In this document: positions 30,680 through 40,744 of the stretch, one piece after another
How the letters are laid out: each line of letters opens with the position of its first letter
Position numbering within the stretch: position 1 is the stretch's first letter
Source of the DNA: Alphaproteobacteria bacterium
GTDB taxonomy: Bacteria > Pseudomonadota > Alphaproteobacteria > Rhodospirillales > WMHbin7
Reading direction: 5' to 3'
Assembly (NCBI GenBank): GCA_015232335.1
Contig: JADFZV010000016.1
Coordinates: 1-60,596 of the forward strand
DNA: 60,596 nucleotides
Translations under genes and position numbers: made by a program
Notes under the pieces: generated by a model
Databases searched by the model: none
What the model was told of the DNA's origin: nothing
The model's input: the letters and a program-made list of their open reading frames with translations, nothing else

Positions 30680-33600
30680 CTAGGTCACCTTGACATCATG
30701 TTCAAGATGATCATCAACCAAGTGGATTGAATTGTCCTGCTGGCGAACACCATCCACTTCAAAGCATGTTGCTAGAGATTCCGTCTCATCATCCGAGCAG
30801 GGTTGCGACATTGAAATATGGTAGACGGTTTCGCGGTAGCGGTAATGGATTTTGATCGACGGCCAAGTTGCGGGCAAGCACGGCTTTAGGGAAAGTTTGT
30901 CTCCTTCAAGCCGCAGACCCAGCAACGACTCTACGACAAGACGATACATCCAGCCGGCGGAGCCAGTGTACCAACTCCATCCACCGCGGCCGATATGAGG
31001 CGAGGCAGCGTAAACATCGGCGGCCATGACATATGGTTCGACCTTGTAGGTGGCAATCGCCTGTGCGGACAATCCATGGTTCGTCGGATTGATCATGGAG
31101 GTGAGTTCCCATGCGCGCTTGGCATCGCCCAAGGCGGCATAGGCCATCGCCATCCAGATAGCCCCATGGGTGTATTGCCCACCATTTTCACGAACCCCCG
31201 GCACATAGCCGCGAATATAGCCGGGATTCAGACCGGACGCGTCAAATGGGGGATCAAGAAGCTTGATAAGTGAAACATCGCCTCGAACCAGCCGCTCATC
31301 AGCAGACTGCATCGCCATGCGCGCGCGTGTTGCATCTCCTGCGCCTGACAGGACTGACCAACTTTGTGAAATTGAATCAATTCGACATTCCTGATTGTCG
31401 CTCGAGCCAAGCGGCGTTCCATCATCAAAATAGGCGCGGCGATACCAGGCGCCATCCCAACCATGCTGCTCGATATTCTGACGAAGCCTGGCACCTTCCA
31501 CCTGACAAAGTTCGGCGAATACGACGTCCTCACGCGCACGGGCTAGTGTTGCAAACTTACTTAACACGTCGCACAGAAAGAATCCCAGCCAAACGCTCTC
31601 GCCCTTGCCCTGCAATCCCACCAGATTCATGCCATCATTCCAGTCGCCAGACCCCATCAACGGCAAGCCGTGCGGGCCAAGGCGCAGACCGTGCCGGATA
31701 GCACGCACACAATGCTCATAGAGGCTAGCCTGGTCAGCCGAGCGGCCAGGAAGATCATAATAGGAATCGTCTTCTAGATTGACCTGTCGGCCCTCAAGGA
31801 AGGGTATTGATTCGTCCAGTACGCCGGTGTCTCCAACGCTGGACACATAGTGACAAACCACATAAGGCAACCAGAGATAGTCGTCTGAACAATGTGTGCG
31901 AACGCCTCGCCCCGAAGGAGGATGCCACCAATGTTGAACATCGCCTTCCTGGAACTGGCGGCTTGCGCACAAGATCAGATGCTCTCGCACCAAAGCGGGT
32001 TCGGTATGAATAAGCGCCATCACATCTTGCAACTGGTCTCTAAACCCGAATGCACCACCTGATTGGTAATAACCACTACGCGCCCATAGGCGGCAGGACA
32101 GGGTCTGATAGAGCAGCCAGCCGTTGGCCAGCACATTGACCGATGCGTCGGGCGTTTCTACCTGTACGGCGCCCAGCGTGCGGTTCCAGTAAAGCCACAC
32201 GGCCTCGAGTGCTGCGCGTGCCGCGAAGGTTCCACGAAAACGCTGAATAAGCTGTTTTGCCTCATCCTCTGTGCGACCGACGCCAAGCCTGAAAACAATG
32301 TCATGCTCATGACCATCGGCCAAATCAAAGTTCACTTGAATTGCCGCGCAGGGGTCAAGCCCTGCTCCAAACTTGCCGGAAAGACGCATGCGTGACATGA
32401 CGGCAGGATTGCGAAAAGATCCGTTGCGGCCGATGAACTCCTTGCGATCCCCGGTCAGGTTGCGCGTTGGCTTATCAACGTCGAAGAAGGCTACTTGATC
32501 TTTGAACTCGGCACTGTATGTGTTTTTTGCGAGAATCGCGCCACTGTCGCGGTCGATTTCCGTAGTAACGTGCATAGCAGATTTTGAGCGAAGATCGCCC
32601 AACACCCATTCCGCATAACCCGTCGCAGATAGTTTTCTGATGCGACCGGATTCGTTTCTTACTTTAAGCCGCGAGAATTTGACGGCGGCATCACTGGCCA
32701 CGTATATCCAAAGCTCCGTACAGATGCCGTCTGATCTGCATTCAAAAACACTGTACCCAAAGCCATGCCTGACCGTGTAATTCGCCATTGCCGGGGATGG
32801 CAATGGTGTTGGTGACCAGAAATGACCCGTTTCCTCATCGCGCAGGTAAATGGCCTCTCCGCCTGGATCGCATACAGGATCGTTGTGCCAGGGAGTTAGG
32901 CGAAATTCATGCGCATTCTCGCTCCAGCTATAGGCAGACCCGCTCTCCGAAACGACAGTCCCGAAATGCGGGTTTGCAAGAACATTCACCCAGGGGAGCG
33001 GCGTAACTTGACCGGGTGCCAGTGAAATAACATATTCATGGCCATCAGCAGTAAAGCCTCCCAGCTCGTTGGATAAAATTAGGTCGCTCCGCACATGTTT
33101 AGCTGAAGGCGAAAGTTCAGCTTGATGCTGGCGGCTGGGAATTAATCTTGGAGCTGGTGGGCTTACAAGGCTGCGGCGATCAAGCTGTTCAGCCAATGAG
33201 CCAAGGCTATCAGCGATGATGGCTCTTGCAACCGATTGGAACAAGACGCGATCATCACTGGAAATCTGCTCGGCAAGGCGCAGGAAAATGCCCCCTGGGC
33301 GATCGATCACGCTGGCGCCAGTTCCTGATGCGATCAGGCTGAGTATTTGCTCTTGCAACCGCTGCCGGTATCCTGCCCGATCCTCATTCCAAATGACCAG
33401 ATCAACTGAAAGCCCTTTAAGCCGCCAATAGGCATGTGCTTGAACCATCTGACGGACGAGATCGATATTGGCTTCGTCAGCGATCTTTAAAAGCACAATT
33501 GGCAAATCGCCAGAAATGCCATACCCCCAAAGTCCGGACTGGCCGCGACGGTTCTTCATTAGGATATCGCCAGAGGCGCGTAAGGCAGGGGTGGCGTAGA

Positions 33601-36600
33601 TGATTGAACTCGCCAGACGGGAATATAGCTGCGCGCTGGCTTCCGTTGCATTCAACTGGCGCAGTGTTACTTGGCTGTGAGTCCAGGTAAGATCGAAGAC
33701 ACGATCAGAAAGATGACTGTCTTGATATTTTTCAACAAGACTTAAGGCGCCTTCCCTGGTTTCGCCAATGCCTGTTACCACATCGATCATGACAGATTGC
33801 TCTGGATCGATCGTAATACGCTGGCGAATGGCGACAATCGGATCCAAGACCGGGCCTTCACTGTCTGAGAGCGGCGCATTGTTGCCTACAGCCTGGGGGG
33901 CCTCGACGCTATTGGTTCGACCGATAAAACGCAGACGATCAGTCTCGAAGGAGACAACCCCGGCTTTTGCTCCACGGATCACCATCAGGTGAAACATCCA
34001 AGGAGGTTCCTCGGCATGCGAACGCGGCCGTCGCGAGCACAAAATTGCGTTCTGACTCCTAAGTATTTCGGTCTGGACGAAGAGATTGCTAAAGGCCGGA
34101 TGCAGCGAATCAGCCGCCTGCGGCGCAATAAGAACCTCGGCGTAGCTGGTAACGTCGATAATCCTGCGACTCTGCGACCTATTTGTGACGCGGATACGGC
34201 GCAGCTCGATGTCATCTTCCGGGGAGACGACAATTTCCGTATGCGTCTCAATAGAACCCTTGCCTGTTCCGAATGAATCGCGTCGGCGAAATTCAATGCG
34301 GCTCTCAGAAAAAATAGCTTCATAAGTCTCTGGCCGCACCAATGTCGGCTGATAGGACGTTGACCAGACTTTATCGCTAATCAGATCGCGAATGTAGCAG
34401 AATGACCCCCAATTATCGCAGATGCCATCCTCACGCCAACGGGTAACGGCCAAATCCTTCCAGCGGCTATAGCCGCCACCCGCATTTGTGACCATCACCT
34501 GGTAGCGACCATTCGTCAGCAACTGCACTTCTGGCGTTAATGTGTCTGGATTTGTAAAGACGCGAATAGGCGCCTCTGTGTTTGCTTGCGGTGCGCGCGA
34601 TTCAAACGATTGCGAGATATAGGCCGCTTCAGCCGAAATCTTTGGGATGCGCTCTTGAAGCAGCAGCATGACGGTCTGAAACAGTCGATCAGCCTCAAAG
34701 CGGCGCTGCATCGGCCGGTCTTTCAACAGGTAATCAAGGGCCAGCAGGATCATTCCCTGATGATGCGCCATGTAAGCCTGCACGACGGCGCTTGTTTGGC
34801 CACGCCTTTGTCGCGCTAATGTAAAGTCAATCGCTTCAAAAAAGCCAAACTCGCCCATATAGCCGTCTTGGGCAAGGCGCTGGAGATTTCTGCACGCTTC
34901 CTCCGGCGCAACCATTAGCGCCAGCGCCGAGGCATAGGGAGCGACGACAAGATCCTCGGCCAGGCCGCGCTTCAGGCCTAGGCCTGGCACGCCAAAGGCG
35001 CGATAGCGATAGTTCAAATTTACATCGACCATATTATAGCCGGATTCAGAAATGCCCCAGGGAACGCCAAGCTGCTCGCCATACTCTATCTGACATGCCA
35101 CGGCCGCCTTGCAGGTTTGATCAATCAAGGTGTTTTCGTAAGTTGGCATTACCAAAAGCGGCATCAGATATTCAAACATCGAGCCGCTCCACGACATGAG
35201 CACTGGCTCTCTGCCAGCGCTTGTAAGAAGGCGGCCCAGAGCAAACCAACCTTCTTGCGGCATTTGTCCCTGTGCGATTGCCACAAAGGCGCTAAGCCTG
35301 GCTTCTGAAGCCAGCAAATCATAGTAACTTGCGTCTTGCCTGCGTTCGCTTACGTTATAGCCAATCGCCAACAGATGTCTTGTGTGGTCGAGCAGAAAAT
35401 CATATTCCATGCTGGCGAATTCACCTGCTTGCCTTGCCAAGCGCTCGGTGGCGGAAATTTTCTCTCTTGCGCGCAGACTTGCATGTTTGACATGCATCTG
35501 AAGAAGAGCAAGCCACTCACGATCAGCCTGCGTAATGTCCGCCTGAAGCCGATGCTCGATGACAGGAAGCAGCTTTGCATCCAGACCAGCTAATTCTCTG
35601 AGCGTAAGGTTATCGCCAATGCCTGACATTTCATCTAACCCCGGCTGGTGGGGTTGCAATGTCAGCCAGGGGGCCAAAAATGTCATTTCATCTAGCACAT
35701 TGCGAATTTGCGCCGCAAAGGCAACCGCCCATGTCATGGTACCGCCATGTAGATTCGTTGAACTGTGCTTGAGATTGTTCACCAGACTTTCTGCTTTAGC
35801 CAGCAGGCGCTCTACACAAACATGGTTCGCAATGATATTGCCTTGCGAACAACTAATCGCCACCTCCAGGTCGCTTTGAAGATTGGCTATCTCTCCTAAG
35901 GTCGCTTTTCCGGCGACGTCGGCAAGTAGTCTAAGCGTGTCGCGCATGCCTTCGAAAAGACCTATGCCGAAGAGCGGATCGTCGACATGCGCCAGCAATC
36001 CCGCTCGCAAAGTCAGCAAATGGCCAGCAAGGTTTCCGCTGTCAACCGTTGAAACATACTGTGGCATTAGTGGCAAAAGTGTCTCGGTGTCATACCAATT
36101 ATAAAAATGACCTCGATGGCGCTCAAGCTTCTCCATTGAGCCAAACGTACTCGCCGTGCGCGTTAGCAATATCCCAGAGGGAATATATCCGAAATCATAT
36201 GCAGCCAGATTGGACAGCAACGACAGGCCGATATTGGTAGGTGAGGTGCGGTGTGCGACTGATGAAACGCGATACTCCTGGAAATTATCAGGGGGAAGCC
36301 AATTGTCCTGGGGGCCGACAAGTTGGTCGAAAAACCCCCAGGTCCGCCGCGCAAGGTTACGTAGAAAAATAATCTGATCAGTCGTCAATGAGCTTTTACG
36401 CTTTGAGAGCGGCAGGCTTATCCACCAAGCAGCAACTGGAGAGACAAGCCACAAAAACAATATCGGGGCAGCGACGGCCAGGGTTTGGGTGGACCATAAC
36501 CAAAGATAGATTGCCATTATTGTCGCCAATACAGGGGCGAACCACATCGCCAGATAACTAGCGACAAGCGTGCCTTGACCGCAGCTGGCATGCTTCAAAT

Positions 36601-39457
36601 CCATTTCACTCGCTGTTTGCCATTCAAGGAGGCACTTGCGTGTAATCTGCACTCTTATGCCCGTTCGGATAATCGCATCCAAAGTGAAAAATGCCTCATG
36701 GGGAAGCCATGCTAGTTCGAGCAAAATTTGCGTCATACGTTTGTGCGCTGAATGGGCGACCGAGCCGAGATGCAGGCGAAACTGCATCTCGGCTGGCTTG
36801 CGTAGAATATCTATGAAAATGGAGCAGATCGGCGGAACAAGCAGGACCCCTAGCACTGACATCGTCCACAGAAATGTCGGCATCGGTCCTATCCAACCCC
36901 AAATCAGCAGGATCGTAAGAGCGGATGGAACAAGACTTCTCCGCAAATTATCAATCAACTTCCATTGCGACAGCATCGAAAGAGGATTGGTGTGCCTTTC
37001 AGACTTTTCCATTCCCGGAACTTGACTGAACAACCATCCAGCCAATTGCCAATCTCCGCGAATCCAGCGATGACGACGACCGACGTCGGAGCGGTAACTT
37101 GAGGGACAATCCTCGTACAAGTGAAGATCGCTCAGCAATCCAGAACGGGCATAGCAACCTTCCAGCAAATCGTGGCTGAGAACATGGTTGTCGGGAAACT
37201 GCCCGCCTAATGCCTGCTCGAATGCATCAATGTCGTATATTCCCTTGCCGATGAATGAGCCCTCGGAAAATATATCCTGATAAACGTTCGAGACAGTTCG
37301 CGTGTAAGGGTCGATGCCGGGATTGCCGCCATAAAGCCGGGCATAGCGCGAGCGATTTGCCCCTGTAAGGCTGACTTCCACGCGCGGCTGCAAGATGCCA
37401 TAGCCTGAGGTGACACGATGCTTTGCCTCGCTATAATGGGGGCGGTTCAGTGGATGCGCCATGGCGGCAACGAATTGCTGCGCTGAATCGCGGGGAAGTT
37501 CCGTATCCGTATCCAGCGTGATGACGTATTTAGCACTAAGAAGCGCCGTCGTATCGCCAACAATAAGTGAAAATCTATATCGATGATTGGCCCCTCGCAA
37601 CAGGCCATTCAAGTCGGCAAGTTTTCCGCGCTTTCTCTCAAATCCCATCCAGGCTTGTTCCTGCGGGTTCCAAGTCCTCGGTCGATGGAATAGGAAAAAT
37701 ATGGAGCCTAAGCTAGAGTCTCTGGCGTACCCATATTTCCTGTTAAGCGCGTCGATTCCTGCTTGAGCCAACTGCAGTAAGGGTTCATCTTCTGCTAGCG
37801 ATTCCTGCTCTGCATCCTGAAAGTCGGTGAGAAGGCCGAAATGCAGGCTGTCGTCGCGATTGGCAAGAAAGCGAACTTCCAGCGCTTCCAACAAACGATC
37901 CACCCCCTCTGCATTCGTCAGCATTGTGGGTATCACCACAAGCGTTCTGAATTCAGGAGGTATTCCCTCTGAGAAGTCCATCCTAGGCAACAAAAGCGGC
38001 CTTACAATCACAATGGCAAGCCAATTGATTAACGCTACGCCAAGCTGGCTGGTGGCCAGTGTCGCAAGTATGCCCAGCAGCGGCAGCGTCCAAACTGCCT
38101 GTCCCCCGGCACGCGCCAAGGTCAACAGACTTGCTGAAAGCAAAAATGTACTTAGAAGGATTCCGCCCAAATACCAGAACAGAGGGAATTTGGCCGCATA
38201 TCTATACAGTCTCTTCAAGCCAGAAAGGCGCAGGCTGATTTCCTGCTCAAGCAATGGCAATCCATGACCAATAAGGTAATAGCCGACATGCGCAGCGGAA
38301 TTGACGGATGCGTTGATTGCTTCAAATTTGCTGCGCCGTTTTGCCAGTGCAAGCGCAGTCAAGGCCACACCGATTTCTGCCATTCCGCTGGCCTTGGCGA
38401 TTGCCTCGACCTTATGGCGGTAGCGGTCTCTTGTTGCAAAATCCATCCCCCCATATGTCCCACAGGGATCTTGAAGCAAGGCCTGCTCAACGCCACTCAT
38501 CGTCTCGACAAATTTTTTCCAGTCAACCGCATCAAGGATCCGCATGCTTCCAATGCAGTTGCTGATCGAAACCTGATTGGCTGCCTGCTGCTGGTTCTCC
38601 AGTTGAACCAACTGCTCGATGGTAAGTCCTAAATCTGAAAGTCTTTGCTCGATCCAAGTCAGGGGCAAGGCCAAGGCTGGGCCGCGCCCCTGCAGCCGAC
38701 GGGCCAGCTCAGCGACAAATGCGCTTGCCATCGGTGGCTCCGAGCGAGCCATATCGGCTATCACGAGAATGAGGCTTGTGGGGTCGGTTTCCGCCGCCTC
38801 AATCATTTGTTCAGACCAAGTAGCGGCCAAGTCGCGTTCTAGCCATCCCGCCCCAATCCACACGCTGACGCGGCGAAGATTTTCAATTATCGCCAGGCGC
38901 AGCATAATGGGAATTGCCCACAGCTCGCCAAGCTTAAGGGAGGCAACACTCTGATAAGCGCCTACGAAGCGGGTAAGTATCTCCGTATCAACACGACCAT
39001 CGCCATGAGCGATGATCTCAAGCGCAATATCATAGACGCGGGGCTGTCCCTCGGATGGCCCCTTAGCCAGTCGTGGAAGCTCCAGGCTATAGCCCCTCGG
39101 AAGATGCCGTCTGGCCGTCCGTATCTGCTCTTCGATCAGATAGAAATTATCCAGCAACCACTCGCCTGCTGGCGTGACTTGGCGATTCTCGTTTGCTACA
39201 GCGGCCATCATCTTGCAAACATCGATCAGAGCCGCTTCGTTATCTGCCAGACGCTCCAGCAATTGGTCTGGCGCATTCATCTCTGCCAACTTGTGCAAGG
39301 CGGCCAGAGCTTTACCATGCTGCTCCATTTGGCCTGCGTTGAAGAGTTCGGCGCGCAAAGGCAGCGCCTCTCCCGTCGAAATCTTGGGCCACGGCTTTTC
39401 TTTGAACCAACTCTTCACCAGGCTCAAATAACTAGAAACTCTCATGCCTTCTCGCAA
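30680..39457 (-). CDS. ndvB: Cyclic beta-1,2-glucan synthase (NdvB/ChvB type)
   Basis: A 2,925-residue inner-membrane enzyme, slightly longer than the 2,800-2,870 of rhizobial NdvB/ChvB. Order: N-terminal region with membrane helices (about 420-510), GT84 glycosyltransferase (VVIPTMLTNAEGVDRLLEALEVRFL, DTDTE metal motif, RRHRWIRGDWQ), further helices (about 830-1010), glycoamylase-like domain (about 1300-1500, GTMFEYLMP-type SGSMFEYLMPLLVMPTYEN, YRAFGVPGLGLKRG), then GH94-type sugar-binding and phosphorylase repeats with GSGDWNDGMNLVG near the C-terminus. It makes periplasmic cyclic glucans for osmotic adaptation. TTG 39457 has GGGAG seven bases upstream; ATG 39445 is the alternative. No transporter (ndvA/chvA) is adjacent. 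Confidence 0.93.
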   Translation of the reverse strand: MREGMRVSSYLSLVKSWFKEKPWPKISTGEALPLRAELFNAGQMEQHGKALAALHKLAEMNAPDQLLERLADNEAALIDVCKMMAAVANENRQVTPAGEWLLDNFYLIEEQIRTARRHLPRGYSLELPRLAKGPSEGQPRVYDIALEIIAHGDGRVDTEILTRFVGAYQSVASLKLGELWAIPIMLRLAIIENLRRVSVWIGAGWLERDLAATWSEQMIEAAETDPTSLILVIADMARSEPPMASAFVAELARRLQGRGPALALPLTWIEQRLSDLGLTIEQLVQLENQQQAANQVSISNCIGSMRILDAVDWKKFVETMSGVEQALLQDPCGTYGGMDFATRDRYRHKVEAIAKASGMAEIGVALTALALAKRRSKFEAINASVNSAAHVGYYLIGHGLPLLEQEISLRLSGLKRLYRYAAKFPLFWYLGGILLSTFLLSASLLTLARAGGQAVWTLPLLGILATLATSQLGVALINWLAIVIVRPLLLPRMDFSEGIPPEFRTLVVIPTMLTNAEGVDRLLEALEVRFLANRDDSLHFGLLTDFQDAEQESLAEDEPLLQLAQAGIDALNRKYGYARDSSLGSIFFLFHRPRTWNPQEQAWMGFERKRGKLADLNGLLRGANHRYRFSLIVGDTTALLSAKYVITLDTDTELPRDSAQQFVAAMAHPLNRPHYSEAKHRVTSGYGILQPRVEVSLTGANRSRYARLYGGNPGIDPYTRTVSNVYQDIFSEGSFIGKGIYDIDAFEQALGGQFPDNHVLSHDLLEGCYARSGLLSDLHLYEDCPSSYRSDVGRRHRWIRGDWQLAGWLFSQVPGMEKSERHTNPLSMLSQWKLIDNLRRSLVPSALTILLIWGWIGPMPTFLWTMSVLGVLLVPPICSIFIDILRKPAEMQFRLHLGSVAHSAHKRMTQILLELAWLPHEAFFTLDAIIRTGIRVQITRKCLLEWQTASEMDLKHASCGQGTLVASYLAMWFAPVLATIMAIYLWLWSTQTLAVAAPILFLWLVSPVAAWWISLPLSKRKSSLTTDQIIFLRNLARRTWGFFDQLVGPQDNWLPPDNFQEYRVSSVAHRTSPTNIGLSLLSNLAAYDFGYIPSGILLTRTASTFGSMEKLERHRGHFYNWYDTETLLPLMPQYVSTVDSGNLAGHLLTLRAGLLAHVDDPLFGIGLFEGMRDTLRLLADVAGKATLGEIANLQSDLEVAISCSQGNIIANHVCVERLLAKAESLVNNLKHSSTNLHGGTMTWAVAFAAQIRNVLDEMTFLAPWLTLQPHQPGLDEMSGIGDNLTLRELAGLDAKLLPVIEHRLQADITQADREWLALLQMHVKHASLRAREKISATERLARQAGEFASMEYDFLLDHTRHLLAIGYNVSERRQDASYYDLLASEARLSAFVAIAQGQMPQEGWFALGRLLTSAGREPVLMSWSGSMFEYLMPLLVMPTYENTLIDQTCKAAVACQIEYGEQLGVPWGISESGYNMVDVNLNYRYRAFGVPGLGLKRGLAEDLVVAPYASALALMVAPEEACRNLQRLAQDGYMGEFGFFEAIDFTLARQRRGQTSAVVQAYMAHHQGMILLALDYLLKDRPMQRRFEADRLFQTVMLLLQERIPKISAEAAYISQSFESRAPQANTEAPIRVFTNPDTLTPEVQLLTNGRYQVMVTNAGGGYSRWKDLAVTRWREDGICDNWGSFCYIRDLISDKVWSTSYQPTLVRPETYEAIFSESRIEFRRRDSFGTGKGSIETHTEIVVSPEDDIELRRIRVTNRSQSRRIIDVTSYAEVLIAPQAADSLHPAFSNLFVQTEILRSQNAILCSRRPRSHAEEPPWMFHLMVIRGAKAGVVSFETDRLRFIGRTNSVEAPQAVGNNAPLSDSEGPVLDPIVAIRQRITIDPEQSVMIDVVTGIGETREGALSLVEKYQDSHLSDRVFDLTWTHSQVTLRQLNATEASAQLYSRLASSIIYATPALRASGDILMKNRRGQSGLWGYGISGDLPIVLLKIADEANIDLVRQMVQAHAYWRLKGLSVDLVIWNEDRAGYRQRLQEQILSLIASGTGASVIDRPGGIFLRLAEQISSDDRVLFQSVARAIIADSLGSLAEQLDRRSLVSPPAPRLIPSRQHQAELSPSAKHVRSDLILSNELGGFTADGHEYVISLAPGQVTPLPWVNVLANPHFGTVVSESGSAYSWSENAHEFRLTPWHNDPVCDPGGEAIYLRDEETGHFWSPTPLPSPAMANYTVRHGFGYSVFECRSDGICTELWIYVASDAAVKFSRLKVRNESGRIRKLSATGYAEWVLGDLRSKSAMHVTTEIDRDSGAILAKNTYSAEFKDQVAFFDVDKPTRNLTGDRKEFIGRNGSFRNPAVMSRMRLSGKFGAGLDPCAAIQVNFDLADGHEHDIVFRLGVGRTEDEAKQLIQRFRGTFAARAALEAVWLYWNRTLGAVQVETPDASVNVLANGWLLYQTLSCRLWARSGYYQSGGAFGFRDQLQDVMALIHTEPALVREHLILCASRQFQEGDVQHWWHPPSGRGVRTHCSDDYLWLPYVVCHYVSSVGDTGVLDESIPFLEGRQVNLEDDSYYDLPGRSADQASLYEHCVRAIRHGLRLGPHGLPLMGSGDWNDGMNLVGLQGKGESVWLGFFLCDVLSKFATLARAREDVVFAELCQVEGARLRQNIEQHGWDGAWYRRAYFDDGTPLGSSDNQECRIDSISQSWSVLSGAGDATRARMAMQSADERLVRGDVSLIKLLDPPFDASGLNPGYIRGYVPGVRENGGQYTHGAIWMAMAYAALGDAKRAWELTSMINPTNHGLSAQAIATYKVEPYVMAADVYAASPHIGRGGWSWYTGSAGWMYRLVVESLLGLRLEGDKLSLKPCLPATWPSIKIHYRYRETVYHISMSQPCSDDETESLATCFEVDGVRQQDNSIHLVDDHLEHDVKVT

Positions 39458-39590
39458 ATCAAGTCTCCCTTCCTATTGTTGCTATCTACTTTGCTCTCGT
39501 TTTCCAGAATTCACTCAGAGCCTGTCCGCATTAAAATGAATTCGAACAGCGATTCACCTTCATAACTTGCATCATGTGATCTGCAGATTG

Positions 39591-39605
39591 TCTGGAAACT
39601 GACTG
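39591..39605 (-). promoter_or_regulatory. Degenerate FixJ-like site upstream of glucan synthase
   Basis: Reverse-strand CAGTCAGTTTCCAGA keeps AGTTTCC but has an extra base in the GTAG part. It lies 134 bases before the TTG start of the glucan synthase, the same distance class as the other boxes. Weak on its own; listed because of position and orientation. Confidence 0.25.
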
Positions 39606-39608
39606 CGC

Positions 39609-39755
39609 CTAGTTACTTGTCGCGCGCGCTTTCATCGGTTTTTTGATATTCGCCTGCTGACCTTCAGAGAATATGGAAGTGACGACGTCAACCTTCTTCT
39701 CTTTCATTTTTGGCTTTTTTGGCTCTCGCCCGCTTCGTTTTTGTCCTTTAGCCAT
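39609..39755 (-). CDS. Small basic conserved protein (MAKGQ type)
   Basis: A 48-residue, highly basic protein beginning MAKGQKRSGREPKKPK, a start I recall from a family of short conserved hypothetical proteins in Proteobacteria; it has no known function. The ATG 39755 is preceded by AGGAG at six bases, which decides it over a longer frame. Lys/Arg content suggests nucleic-acid or ribosome contact (inference). It is separated by 151 bases from the glucan synthase start on the same strand. Confidence 0.7.
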   Translation of the reverse strand: MAKGQKRSGREPKKPKMKEKKVDVVTSIFSEGQQANIKKPMKARATSN

Positions 39756-39861
39756 TTGTATCTCCTGTTGTTGAAGGCACGACAAAGTCATTCACACGAT
39801 CACGACATCGTTTTGGCTAGAAAAAGTTGGATCTAGGGCATTTGGTACGCCATTGATCCAT

Positions 39862-40022
39862 AATGTGCCCTGAATTCCATTCAAAGATGTCGCAAGAATG
39901 CGCTTGGTTTCTGGTGAAGTATTCAAACAACGCTGGATCGGAATGCTCGTGCTGCGTTCTTCAGTCGCCGAGCGTCAGAGTTCTCATGGTTTTGGCGTCG
40001 TCGAAGGTTGGTTATACTCTTT
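39862..40022 (-). pseudogene. Remnant of the 3' end of an HD-GYP response-regulator gene
   Basis: The reverse strand matches the last 50 codons of the HD-GYP gene at 15039-16127: FDDAKTMRTLTLGD, then an in-frame TGA where the intact gene has Gly, then RTQHEHSDPALFEYFTRNQAHSCDIFE. A frameshift lies just before FDDAK. The similarity extends to the GTGCCCTGA segment after the intact gene's stop region. Clearly a decayed partial copy, so a second HD-GYP gene once stood here or a fragment was duplicated. Confidence 0.85.
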
Positions 40023-40107
40023 CAATTCATGAACTGGCTTCGATTGATCGGCTATGGGCATCAACGCTTGGCCGCTCCGCTGAATCTCAACATCAAATTG
40101 TTAGATT

Positions 40108-40149
40108 GAGGAAAATTGCCAAAGCTCATAAAGCTTGGCAATTTCCCTC
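40108..40149. terminator. Stem-loop between HD-GYP remnant and OmpA copy 2
   Basis: An inverted repeat of about 17 bases (GAGGAAAATTGCCAAAGC against GCTTGGCAATTTCCCTC, one bulge, small AT loop) lies 66 bases past the stop of the reverse OmpA gene. The T run is inside the stem, not after it, so termination is probable but not certain. Confidence 0.5.
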
Positions 40150-40214
40150 AGGAAGGCATGCGCCCAAAGCAATAATCGTCAAAATGCTTTGGGGGCCAAG
40201 AATTGGCTCGACCG

Positions 40215-40703
40215 TTACGGCTTGCGCGGCAACAGCTTGATCACCGTAACATCGACAACCCGGTTGCGTTGCTCGGCCGCTTCATCGACGGTCGATACTT
40301 TCTGACTGCTTTCCCCGGTCCAGCGCGTGTCGATATGCTCACCTGGAACCCCGGCGGCAATCAAAGCATCGCGAACCTGATCGGCACGGCGCTGCGACAA
40401 GGCAACATTGGAGGCCGCGTCGCCCACACGGTCGGTCTTGCCGATCACCGTCACGCGCGTCATCTCGTTGCTTGTGGCAACGTAGGCCACGTTCTTTATG
40501 ACCATCTGGCCCCTGGTGTCGATTTCCGCCTTGTTGGTGTCGAAAAAGATCTGATACCAAGCGCCAGCCAACTCAGGGTCATTGGACATGGGAGGGGCGG
40601 ATGTCGTGCGCTGAGGCGTTGCTGCCTGCTCGGCGCAGCCAGCGGCGGCGACAAGTAGAAGTGACGCGGCAAGCGTCCGTATGACTTTTGCAATCTGAAA
40701 CAT
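40215..40703 (-). CDS. OmpA-family lipoprotein, copy 2
   Basis: A 162-residue lipoprotein, paralogue of the protein at 29438-29920. Lipobox A-A-G-C at about 20-23; OmpA domain with IFFDTNKAEIDTRGQ, VTVIGKTDRVGDA, LSQRRADQVRDALIAAGV and QRNRVVDVTVIK. The two copies are about two-thirds identical by eye. ATG 40703 was chosen since GGAG lies six bases upstream and the N-terminus aligns with copy 1; an ATG four codons upstream is the alternative. Preceded by glycine-zipper copy 2 with a 41-base gap. No FixJ-like box precedes this copy of the pair. Confidence 0.9.
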   Translation of the reverse strand: MFQIAKVIRTLAASLLLVAAAGCAEQAATPQRTTSAPPMSNDPELAGAWYQIFFDTNKAEIDTRGQMVIKNVAYVATSNEMTRVTVIGKTDRVGDAASNVALSQRRADQVRDALIAAGVPGEHIDTRWTGESSQKVSTVDEAAEQRNRVVDVTVIKLLPRKP

Positions 40704-40744
40704 GTTGTTCTCCATAACCTGTTGCGTTGGAATGGCTGTTAGGC

